In this document: piece after piece, positions 25,738-32,270 of the stretch
How the letters are laid out: each line of letters opens with the position of its first letter
Position numbering within the stretch: the stretch's first letter is position 1
Source: Thermoleophilaceae bacterium
Lineage (GTDB): Bacteria > Actinomycetota > Thermoleophilia > Solirubrobacterales > Thermoleophilaceae
Assembly: GCA_036378175.1 (NCBI GenBank)
Contig: DASUWY010000085.1
Span: 1-53,082, forward strand
Length of the DNA: 53,082 nt
Reading direction: 5' to 3'
The notes under the pieces: generated by a model
Database searches by the model: none
Seen by the model: only the letters and a program-made list of their open reading frames with translations
Told to the model about the DNA's origin: nothing
Position numbers and translations under genes: made by a program

Positions 25738-25765
25738 GGTGACTTGATCTCTCTGTGGCGGGTAT
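25738..25765 (+). promoter_or_regulatory. Possible SigB/SigF-type promoter of the CsbD gene
   Basis: GGTGA at 25738-25742 and GGGTAT at 25760-25765, 17 bases apart, resemble the GGTTT/GGGTAT pattern used by SigB/SigF-type sigma factors. It lies 33 bases upstream of the CsbD start. CsbD is a SigB-controlled gene in Bacillus. A sigma factor of this type is encoded at 30206. Confidence 0.35.
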
Positions 25766-25798
25766 CCGAGAGGTACGGACCAGGAGAGAGGAGCCAAG

Positions 25799-25978
25799 AT
25801 GGCCACCAGCAAGACCCGAGACAAGGTGAAGGGCAAGGCCGAGAAGGCGAAGGGCAAGGTGAGAGCCGCAGCCGGGGCGGCGACCGGGAATGAGTCCCAG
25901 CGGCTCAAGGGCGACAAGGACGTGGTGAAGGGCGCCGCGACGAACAAGAAGGGTCACCTCAAGGACCTCGCGAGCTGA
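25799..25978 (+). CDS. CsbD-family stress-response protein
   Basis: A 59-residue, highly charged protein: MATSKTRDKVKGKAEKAKGK, then VRAAAGAATGNESQRLKGDK and a Lys-rich end KGHLKDLAS. The KVKGKAEKAKGKV and ATGNE blocks are the CsbD signature. CsbD-like proteins are abundant general-stress proteins of unknown biochemical role. A strong ribosome site (GAGAGAGGAG) precedes the ATG. The possible SigB-type promoter upstream supports stress control. Confidence 0.9.
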   Translation: MATSKTRDKVKGKAEKAKGKVRAAAGAATGNESQRLKGDKDVVKGAATNKKGHLKDLAS

Positions 25979-26040
25979 CCTCGCCCCCGTTCCGGCGCCC
26001 GCGGGAAGTGCGACAAGCCGCGGGCGCCCGGCGTATTCTC

Positions 26041-26096
26041 TTGCGCCAACAAATGACTTGCTGCCCGGCAGGGGTGTCGGCGCAAGTCCGTGTCAT
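26041..26096 (+). other. Possible structured leader of the HEMEE-protein gene
   Basis: TTGCGCC (26041-26047) can pair with GGCGCAA (26079-26085), or ACTTGC (26056-26061) with GCAAGT (26082-26087); ATGAC (26053-26057) can also pair with GTCAT (26092-26096). These are alternative folds just before the ribosome site. I recognise no known riboswitch here. In such GC-rich DNA the pairing may be chance. Confidence 0.2.
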
Positions 26097-26111
26097 CCAC
26101 GGGAGGCAAGG

Positions 26112-27338
26112 ATGTTCAAGAGCTCTCTTGCACGGTGGGCGATGGGAGCGATCGGAGTGGTGGCCGCGCTGGCGTTCGCCGGCAGCGCGTCCGCGAATCC
26201 GATCCTCATGCCCAACTACATAAAGGAGGCGCAGCACGACCAGGCCGCCGGGGCACTGGTGCCGCCGGCGCCGCCATGTCCGCAGAACGTGATCGGGCAG
26301 TCGTGCTCGATCGTGCCGGAGACGCCCGCGCTGGGCGTTCCGTATCCCGGCAACATGACCTACTACGGCGGGCACGTTCAGGTGCACCCGAAGCAGTACC
26401 TCGTCTACTGGGGCTGGGGCCAGAGCGGGGCGTGGCCGTCCGGGACCAAGTGCGCCAGTGAGGCGATCAAGGAAGGCACGTTGAAGGCCACGTTGCCCTG
26501 CGATCCCGACGGCGCGGGCAAGTACATGGCCGACTTCCTGCAGCAGGCGGGCGGCACTCACTGGGCCGGCGTGAGCACGCAGTTCTACGAGACCGACAGC
26601 TCGGGCAAGCAGACGTTCATCGCGAACGATCCGCACCTGCTCGCCGGCATGTGGGTGGACAACTCGAACGCGAATACCCTGCCGAAGACCACCCTCGACA
26701 ACCCGGCGGGCTCCACGAACACGCTCACCGTGCTGGCGCGGGAGGCCCAGGCCGCGGTGAAGCACTTCAAGATCACCGATCTGACCAACGCCGACATCGT
26801 GATCGTCCAGCCTCCGGGCCTGAGCGATCCGAACGCGCTCTCGCAGGGCTATTGCGCCTTCCACGACTACACGTGGCCTGGCGTGGAGAGCGGCGACTAC
26901 AACGGCCTCACCAAGGGGATCGTCTACAGCAACATCCCCTACCAGCTCGCCATCAACTCGAGCGGGACGAACGTGTGCGGCGAGAACGCGGTGAACAGCG
27001 GCTCGCAGGGCAAGCTGGACGGCTTCTCGATCGTGCTCGGCCACGAGATGGAGGAGGCGATCACCGATCCGGGCGCCGAGGACGTGGTGGGCACAGGCAT
27101 CACGCCGACCCATCTCGGCGGTTGGTACGACACCGTCGACGCCAACGAGAACGGCGACAAGTGCGCGTGGGTCGGACTCGATCCGCTCACGGGACAGGGC
27201 ACCTTCCCGATCCCGGGCGCGCTCGGCAACATCACGGGCAACGGCGGTGGGACGTTCGCCGTGCAGTCGCTGTGGAGCGATTCAGCGGCAGGCGGCCTCG
27301 GCTGGTGTGCCGGGGTGAACGACCTGCCGGGCAGCTAG
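26112..27338 (+). CDS. Secreted protein with HEMEE motif, putative metallopeptidase-like
   Basis: A 408-residue exported protein. The signal peptide is RWAMGAIGVVAALAFAGSAS with probable cleavage near residue 28 before NPILMPNYI. The mature part has YGGHVQVHPKQYLVYWGWGQ, six to eight cysteines that could form disulfides, and VLGHEMEEAITDPGAED (HEMEE at 311-315) followed by GGWYDTVDANENGDKCAW. The HExxE-like motif with downstream acidic residues looks like a zinc site, but this is not a standard HExxH, so activity is uncertain. I know no characterised member. The ATG at 26112 follows GGGAGGCAAGG. A strong hairpin terminator follows, and the next gene is another secreted protein. Confidence 0.72.
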   Translation: MFKSSLARWAMGAIGVVAALAFAGSASANPILMPNYIKEAQHDQAAGALVPPAPPCPQNVIGQSCSIVPETPALGVPYPGNMTYYGGHVQVHPKQYLVYWGWGQSGAWPSGTKCASEAIKEGTLKATLPCDPDGAGKYMADFLQQAGGTHWAGVSTQFYETDSSGKQTFIANDPHLLAGMWVDNSNANTLPKTTLDNPAGSTNTLTVLAREAQAAVKHFKITDLTNADIVIVQPPGLSDPNALSQGYCAFHDYTWPGVESGDYNGLTKGIVYSNIPYQLAINSSGTNVCGENAVNSGSQGKLDGFSIVLGHEMEEAITDPGAEDVVGTGITPTHLGGWYDTVDANENGDKCAWVGLDPLTGQGTFPIPGALGNITGNGGGTFAVQSLWSDSAAGGLGWCAGVNDLPGS

Positions 27339-27342
27339 GACA

Positions 27343-27395
27343 GTACGCGTCGGAGGGGCCTCGCCCGTCGCGCGGGCGAGGCCCTTCGCGCGTAC
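27343..27395 (+). terminator. Strong intrinsic-type hairpin terminator
   Basis: A perfect 12-bp stem GGGCCTCGCCCG / CGGGCGAGGCCC (27356-27367 and 27373-27384) with a 5-base loop sits 18 bases after the stop codon, inside an outer 7-bp stem GTACGCG/CGCGTAC (27343-27349, 27389-27395). Only TT follows the inner stem. It most likely ends transcription of the HEMEE-protein gene. Confidence 0.65.
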
Positions 27396-27488
27396 CGGCG
27401 CGTGGAGAGGTGCGGCGTGGTACCAAATACGGGCGCTCGGCAGGGGACCCCGGGCGGCATGAGGCGAGCCATCGGGAGGTGGGCGAAA

Positions 27489-29684
27489 GTGTCGTTGTCC
27501 AAGCGGCTGCTCTTGGCGGTTGTGTGTGTGGTTGTAATGGCCGGCGTCGCGGCGCAGGCCCACGCGACGGCGCCCAGCTTCGCCACCCCCACCGTGGTGG
27601 ACAACTACCGGCCCGGCTTCGAGCCGGACGTGGCGGTCGACCAGAGCGGCAGCGGCAGCACGTACACCAGCACGCCGTACGGCTTCAGCACCACCCAGTC
27701 GTTCGTCTACCGCTCGGACGACGAGCGGCGCAGCTTCCACCTCATCGAGGGCAACATCTTCGGCAAGCCCGCCACCTGCGTCGGAGGCGGCGACACCGAG
27801 CTCAAGCTCGACCCGGTGAACGGGGACATCTACTTCGTCGACCTCCAGGGACTCACGAACTTCTCGAGCTCCGTGTCGAGCGACCGCGGCGCGAGCTGGT
27901 CCACCACGTGCGATGCCGTGAACGGCGCCGGCGTGGATCGCCAGTGGCTGGGCATCGACACGAACGGAAACACCGCTCCTGTGGGCGCCGGCGCCACCGG
28001 CGGCAGGCTCTACCTCGACTACGACAACGTGAACCAGAACACCGACCTCTCGGACGGCGAGCAGAACACGGCCGGCAACCAGCTGGTGATGAACGAGTCG
28101 CTCGACGGCGTGCATTACGGCGGGCAGTGCGTGGCCGCCGGCGTGCCGTGTCCGCTGCCGCCCGCGGTGATCAGCAAGGACGAGGGGATCCCGGGCAACA
28201 TCGTCGTGGACGAGACGCCGGGCAGCCCCTATCAGCACCGCGTCTACGCGATCCACACCGGCACGAGCGGCAACTCCGTGATCGTCTCCTACTGCAGCGG
28301 CAAGAAGGGCGACAGCACCGCCGCCGCGGTGGCCGCGGACTGCACGGATCCCACCCAGGCGAGCGCGGATCCCGCGCACGTGAACGTGAACTGGCACGAC
28401 TCCGACGCGCGGGCGCCGGGCAACCACACGACGGGCAACCTGTTCGCCTCGATCGCGATCGACCGCAGGGGCAACCTGTACGCGGTCTGGTCGGAGTACC
28501 CAGTGGATTCGAATGGCACCCCCAACGGACCTGGCGTGGTGAAGCTGGCCATCTCCACCGACGGCGCGAAGACGTGGTCCGCCCCGGTGCAGGTGTCCCC
28601 GAATTCGCTCGGCAACAACGTGATGCCGTGGGTGACCGCGGGTGACGCCGGCCGCATCGACATCGCCTGGTATGGCGCGCCGCAGGTGAAGAACGCGCAG
28701 GGCGAGTTCGGGCCGGACACGCTCGACAACGGCACGTGGAACGTGTACCTGGCGCAGAGCCTCAACGCGACCACCACGAAGCCGAGCTTCACGGTGTCGA
28801 AGGTCTCGGACCACCAGGCCAAGTTCGGCAACATCTCCACGCAGGGCCTCGGCGGCTCGCCCGACCGCAGCCTCGGCGACTACATGCAGGTGACCACCGG
28901 AACGCGGGGCCAGGCGGTGGTGTCGTACGTGGACGACACGTCGGCCGACCGCAACCCCGACTTCTGCCAGGGCTGCGGCCAGACCGCTCCGGAGGCTGCC
29001 GGTCCGGTGATGATCGCGACGCAAACCGGCGGCCAGAGCGTGTTCGCGTCCGTGGGGACGCTGAACGGAGCGAAGCCGGCGTACGGCTCGGTGACCGATC
29101 CGGCGGGAGACGGCGCGCTGCCGTCGGGCGGCGTGGACGTGAAGGCGCCGCCGCCGCTGGACGTGACCGGGGCGTCGGTGACGCAGCCTGATGCGAAGCA
29201 CCTCACGGTCACTCTCTCGACCGCCGATCCCAGCCTCGCGTCGCACCTCGCCGTGAGCTCGGGCCTCGGCGGCCCCGTGGGCGAGTGGATCGTGCGCTGG
29301 GCGGCGCCCACCTACCACGGCGGGCCCGGCGACGGGAACATCTTCTACGTGGGCATGGAGTCGGCCAGCGGGGGCGCGCCCGAGTTCTACACGGGCACCA
29401 CCGGAGCGATCGACACCACTCACGTGAAGTACTTCACCTACCCGAAGAACACCGACATCCCGGGCAAGATCGCGGGCAACAAGATCAGCTGGACGGTGCC
29501 GCTGTCCGACGTGGGCGCGCCGGCGAGCGGAGATGGCCTGTTCAGCGTGACCGGCTTCACGGCCACGCAGCTCACGCCGTCGTCGGCCACGGCCACCACG
29601 CTGCCGAACGGCACGACGCTCGGCGACGAGAACGTGCCGAACACGCTCGACCTCACGCCGCCGTTCGGGTTCAAGGTGCGCTAG
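27489..29684 (+). CDS. Secreted sialidase-fold (BNR/Asp-box) protein
   Basis: About 731 residues. The signal peptide is LLLAVVCVVVMAGVAAQAHA. Asp-box-like repeats are visible in YRSDDERRSFHLIEGN, SSDRGASWSTTC and AISTDGAKTWSAPVQV, as in six-bladed sialidase/BNR beta-propellers. A C-terminal beta-rich domain begins near GSVTDPAGDGALPSGG. The catalytic Arg triad and Tyr of true sialidases cannot be placed by eye, so a sugar hydrolase or a binding role are both possible. Start: GTG at 27489 has an ideal ribosome site (CGGGAGGTGGG); ATG codons at 27459 and 27402 are alternatives. Its stop codon TAG (29682-29684) interlocks with the stop of the convergent HTH gene. Confidence 0.78.
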   Translation: MSLSKRLLLAVVCVVVMAGVAAQAHATAPSFATPTVVDNYRPGFEPDVAVDQSGSGSTYTSTPYGFSTTQSFVYRSDDERRSFHLIEGNIFGKPATCVGGGDTELKLDPVNGDIYFVDLQGLTNFSSSVSSDRGASWSTTCDAVNGAGVDRQWLGIDTNGNTAPVGAGATGGRLYLDYDNVNQNTDLSDGEQNTAGNQLVMNESLDGVHYGGQCVAAGVPCPLPPAVISKDEGIPGNIVVDETPGSPYQHRVYAIHTGTSGNSVIVSYCSGKKGDSTAAAVAADCTDPTQASADPAHVNVNWHDSDARAPGNHTTGNLFASIAIDRRGNLYAVWSEYPVDSNGTPNGPGVVKLAISTDGAKTWSAPVQVSPNSLGNNVMPWVTAGDAGRIDIAWYGAPQVKNAQGEFGPDTLDNGTWNVYLAQSLNATTTKPSFTVSKVSDHQAKFGNISTQGLGGSPDRSLGDYMQVTTGTRGQAVVSYVDDTSADRNPDFCQGCGQTAPEAAGPVMIATQTGGQSVFASVGTLNGAKPAYGSVTDPAGDGALPSGGVDVKAPPPLDVTGASVTQPDAKHLTVTLSTADPSLASHLAVSSGLGGPVGEWIVRWAAPTYHGGPGDGNIFYVGMESASGGAPEFYTGTTGAIDTTHVKYFTYPKNTDIPGKIAGNKISWTVPLSDVGAPASGDGLFSVTGFTATQLTPSSATATTLPNGTTLGDENVPNTLDLTPPFGFKVR

Positions 29685-30016
29685 CGCGTCTTACGCAGGA
29701 GCGCTGACACGCGCTGCCGCGTGACCCCGAAGTGCGTCGCGATCTGCTCCATCGTCATGCCCTCCGCGTAGAGCGCCTCTGCCTCGGCTCGGCGCACGTT
29801 GGCTCCGCAGGAGTCGAGGGCCGTCGAGCTTTCGGTGAGCAGCTGCACGATGAGGGGTCCGTCCTCGCCCGAGACCGTGTCCGAGTACGGCGTACCCCGG
29901 GCCCGCGCCTTCCGGATGCGAGCCATGCGCTTCCTGATCAGCGCGCTGCGCCGGTCGTTATCGGCCATGACTTCCTCCAGCGCGGCGAGCGCTTCGAGGA
30001 ACGCGTCTTCAGCCAT
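29681..30016 (-). CDS. Small HTH DNA-binding protein
   Basis: A 111-residue protein. The N-terminal part (AFLEALAALEEVMADNDRRSALIRKRMARI) is a probable helical dimerisation region rich in Arg and Ala. The C terminus carries a helix-turn-helix, AEALYAEGMTMEQIATHFGV followed by TRQRVSALLRKTR, similar to the Sigma-70 region 4 and resolvase-type HTH. No known named family is recognised. Its start is 33 bases from a 75-bp array of palindromic 15-bp repeats, suggesting it binds there and regulates itself and the divergent sigma-factor gene (inference). The stop codon shares CTAG with the convergent gene. A Cys/Asn-rich extension upstream is an artefact of the repeats. Confidence 0.8.
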   Translation of the reverse strand: MAEDAFLEALAALEEVMADNDRRSALIRKRMARIRKARARGTPYSDTVSGEDGPLIVQLLTESSTALDSCGANVRRAEAEALYAEGMTMEQIATHFGVTRQRVSALLRKTR

Positions 30017-30048
30017 CGAGGGCCCTTTCCCGGATCGTCCTAGGTTTA

Positions 30049-30123
30049 GGCAATAGCTATTGCGGCAATAGCCGTTGCAGCAACTGCTATTGCTGCAATG
30101 CCCATTACGGCAATAGCTATTGC
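30049..30123. repeat. Five tandem 15-bp palindromic repeats, probable operator array
   Basis: Five head-to-tail 15-bp units fill 30049-30123 exactly: GGCAATAGCTATTGC, GGCAATAGCCGTTGC, AGCAACTGCTATTGC, TGCAATGCCCATTAC and GGCAATAGCTATTGC. Units 1 and 5 are identical and contain a perfect 14-bp palindrome (GCAATAGCTATTGC); the inner units keep the half-sites GCAAY and RTTGC or RTTAC. The array is AT-rich in a very GC-rich genome. It lies between the divergent small HTH gene (start 30016) and the sigma-factor gene (start 30206). Repeated identical palindromes with fixed spacing are typical of a cooperative repressor or initiator binding site. Confidence 0.88.
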
Positions 30124-30148
30124 GCCATCTTACAAGGCGCACACGCAC

Positions 30149-30168
30149 GCCGGCGCCGCGGCGCCGGC
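30149..30168 (+). promoter_or_regulatory. Perfect 20-bp GC palindrome in the sigma-factor leader
   Basis: GCCGGCGCCG is followed directly by its reverse complement CGGCGCCGGC. It stands 37 bases before the sigma-factor ATG, downstream of the repeat array. A further TGCGCC/GGCGCA inverted pair (30121-30126, 30136-30141) overlaps the array end. It could be a protein binding site or an mRNA hairpin. Confidence 0.5.
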
Positions 30169-30205
30169 CGACTGAATCTCCCACCGACCAAGGACGGAAT
30201 CCCCA

Positions 30206-30997
30206 ATGGCCCTCGCAACCATCCCCGCAGCCCCCCGACACCTGACCCCGCAACTGCCCTCCGATCGGAAGCGGCGTGAGCAGCTGCTCTTCCACCGCCA
30301 CCAATGCGACGGGGACCTGCGTGCCCGCCGCGAGCTGATCGAGCGCTACCTCCCGCTCGCCCGCAGCCTCGCGCGCCGCTACGAGGGGCGCGGCGAGTCG
30401 CTCGACGATCTCATGCAGGTGGCGAGCCTTGGGCTCGTGAAGGCGATCGACCGCTTCGACGCGGATCGCGGAATCAGCTTCTCGAGCTACGCGGTGCCCA
30501 CGATGCTGGGCGAGCTCAGGCGCTACTTCCGCGACTACGGCTGGACCCTGCACGTACCGCGCGACACACAGGAGCGCGTGCTCAAGGTGAACGCGGCCGT
30601 GGAGCGGCTGTCGGGCAGGCTGGGCCGCTCACCCAGTCCCGAGCAGGTGGCCGAAGAGCTGGATCTGCCCGTGGAAGAGGTGATCGAGGCGATCGAGGCC
30701 AACGTGGCGTACCACACCGCCTCGCTCGACACGCCGCTGCACTCCGGCGACGGCGAGACCAAGAGCATTGCCGAGACGTTCGGCGAGACCGACAAGCGCT
30801 TCGACCTGATCGAGGACCGTACGTCGGTGGGCAAGGCGCTGCGGGCTCTTCCGGAGCGTGACCGCCTGATCCTTCATCTGCGTTTCATCGAGGACCTGAC
30901 GCAGACGGAGATCGCGGAGCGCCTGGGCATCTCACAGATGCACGTGTCCCGCCTAATCCGGCGCGCGCTCGAGCAGGCGCGCATGCTGGCCGAGTAG
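30206..30997 (+). CDS. RNA polymerase sigma factor, SigB/SigF/SigG type
   Basis: A 263-residue group 3 sigma factor. Region 2 has LMQVASLGLVKAIDRFDADR and GISFSSYAVPTMLGELRRYF (about 69-108), region 3 has LHVPRDTQERVLKVNAAVER and region 4 ends with LTQTEIAERLGISQMHVSRL. The length and missing region 1.1 match stress and sporulation sigma factors of the SigB/SigF/SigG group. Neither an anti-sigma factor nor an anti-anti-sigma factor gene is adjacent, which is unusual for this group; the small HTH gene and its repeat array are the only clear regulatory context. It may direct transcription from GGGTA-type promoters such as that of CsbD (inference). Confidence 0.95.
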   Translation: MALATIPAAPRHLTPQLPSDRKRREQLLFHRHQCDGDLRARRELIERYLPLARSLARRYEGRGESLDDLMQVASLGLVKAIDRFDADRGISFSSYAVPTMLGELRRYFRDYGWTLHVPRDTQERVLKVNAAVERLSGRLGRSPSPEQVAEELDLPVEEVIEAIEANVAYHTASLDTPLHSGDGETKSIAETFGETDKRFDLIEDRTSVGKALRALPERDRLILHLRFIEDLTQTEIAERLGISQMHVSRLIRRALEQARMLAE

Positions 30998-31022
30998 GCG
31001 CTATAGCCGGCCCGCCGCTTCC

Positions 31023-31391
31023 CTACAGGCGGCCCAGCCACTCGAGCGGGAACGGTGGCTGGGCCAGCGGCCGGACCGCCAGGCGCATGAGCATCAGCGG
31101 GTTGTCATCGCCCGCCACGCGGTTCACGTGCAGGGTCGCGCAGCCGCTGCAGCGGTGGATGAGCGCCCATTCGCCGCCGGGCCGCACGCAGATGGCGATC
31201 GGCTCCATGGACCCGCCGCAATCCGCGGCGCGGTCGCCCGGCGTCGAGTCGAGATGCCTGCTCCACAGGCAGCTCGGGCAGTGATTTCGATGTTCGGTGC
31301 CGGGCGCGCCCATCGGGACGTCGAGCCGGCAGTTGCGGCAGCGGAAGCTGGTCTGGCTCCGCCGCGCGCGGGTGCGCTGATCGCGCGACAA
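31023..31391 (-). CDS. RNHCP-domain protein
   Basis: A 122-residue protein with four CxxC-type pairs: FRCRNCRLDVP, RNHCPSCLWSRH (the RNHCP signature), ADCGG and HRCSGCATLHVNR. The cysteine pattern predicts a zinc-ribbon fold. The RNHCP family has no known function. It starts at a TTG at 31391 that is backed by a strong ribosome site on the coding strand (CGGAGGTAG, 31396-31403), so this unusual start is convincing. It converges on the sigma-factor gene, 25 bases apart. Confidence 0.88.
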   Translation of the reverse strand: MSRDQRTRARRSQTSFRCRNCRLDVPMGAPGTEHRNHCPSCLWSRHLDSTPGDRAADCGGSMEPIAICVRPGGEWALIHRCSGCATLHVNRVAGDDNPLMLMRLAVRPLAQPPFPLEWLGRL

Positions 31392-31625
31392 GGGCTACCT
31401 CCGAGAGAAGTGATGTGAGAGGAAGACGGGTCGCGCGGAAGTGGCGGGCTAGACCCGCGTGCGCGACGTGACGTTTTCCATGGCGGCAGTCGTCATTCAC
31501 ACCACCTGCCCTTCGCGATACCGGTGAAGGGACTGGGGCAAGGTAACGGCTCGCGCGGCCTGCGGTCAAGGGATAAGCCCCGCTAATGCGGCCGGTCAGC
31601 AGGATTCGTGGCTCGGAGAATCCCG

Positions 31626-32255
31626 ATGGCCCATCATCAGCGCGTGCGAATTCGCGTCCACCGGATCCCCTTCTCCACGAACGTCGAGCGCATCGCGATC
31701 GCGTGCGCATACAAACGAATCGACGTCGAGTGGATCGACCACGATCCCGGCGACCGCTCGGCGCTCGAGGCCTTGTCGGGACAGTCACTCGTGCCGGTGG
31801 CCGAGATCGACGGGCGCGTGGTGAGCGATTCGCCGTTGATCCTCCGCGACCTCGAGCGCCTGGTACCCCAACCGCCTCTATGGCCGACCGAGCCGGCACG
31901 GCGAGCGGAGCTCGACACGTTCGTGGATTGGTTCAACGGCGTATGGAAGGTCGCCCCGAACCGGCTCGCGGATGAGCCCGGCGCCGCACCCGCCCGGCGC
32001 GCCGCGTGGGCGGCGGAGCTGCGCGACTCGCGCGATCGGTTCGAGGCGCTGCTCGAGGGGCGCAGCTTCCTCTTCGGCGACTCGCTCAGTGCCGCTGACG
32101 TGGTGGCGTTCCCGTTCCTGAAGTACGGGATGCTCATCGAGCCCGATGACGACGATCTGTTTCACCTGGTGCTCGCCGAGCACCTGGGGCTCGGAGATGC
32201 CTATCCGCGGCTGCGGGAATGGATCGGCCGCTGCGAGGGCCTGCCACGAGCGTGA
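31626..32255 (+). CDS. Glutathione S-transferase-like protein
   Basis: A 209-residue GST-fold protein. The N-terminal thioredoxin-like domain has VHRIPFSTNVERIAIACAYK, VPVAEIDGRVVSDSPLILRD (cis-Pro and the conserved Glu/Asp-Ser loop) and the C-terminal helical domain has RSFLFGDSLSAADVVAFPFL. The catalytic Ser or Cys of classical GSTs sits in PFSTNVE. Actinobacteria seldom make glutathione, so another thiol or a non-catalytic role is possible. The start at 31626 has GGAG spaced 7 bases upstream. It converges with the sedolisin gene across 15 bases. Confidence 0.88.
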   Translation: MAHHQRVRIRVHRIPFSTNVERIAIACAYKRIDVEWIDHDPGDRSALEALSGQSLVPVAEIDGRVVSDSPLILRDLERLVPQPPLWPTEPARRAELDTFVDWFNGVWKVAPNRLADEPGAAPARRAAWAAELRDSRDRFEALLEGRSFLFGDSLSAADVVAFPFLKYGMLIEPDDDDLFHLVLAEHLGLGDAYPRLREWIGRCEGLPRA

Positions 32256-32270
32256 CAGGCGCACAGGCGA

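Noticed and set aside
26041-26096. Known riboswitch before the HEMEE-protein gene
   Set aside because: Pairing segments are short and alternative, and I could not match the consensus of c-di-GMP, c-di-AMP or cobalamin riboswitches.
27282-29423. 713-residue antisense frame over the sialidase-fold gene
   Set aside because: It is Arg/Val/Ala low-complexity translation without a signal peptide or motifs; the plus-strand protein has a signal peptide and Asp boxes.
30049-30123. CRISPR array
   Set aside because: The 15-bp units are directly adjacent with no unique spacers, are too short, and no cas genes are present.
30017-30553. Upstream extension of the small HTH protein containing a Cys/Asn-rich five-residue repeat
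   Set aside because: The repeat is produced by the 15-bp DNA array being a multiple of three, and the rest is antisense to the sigma-factor gene.
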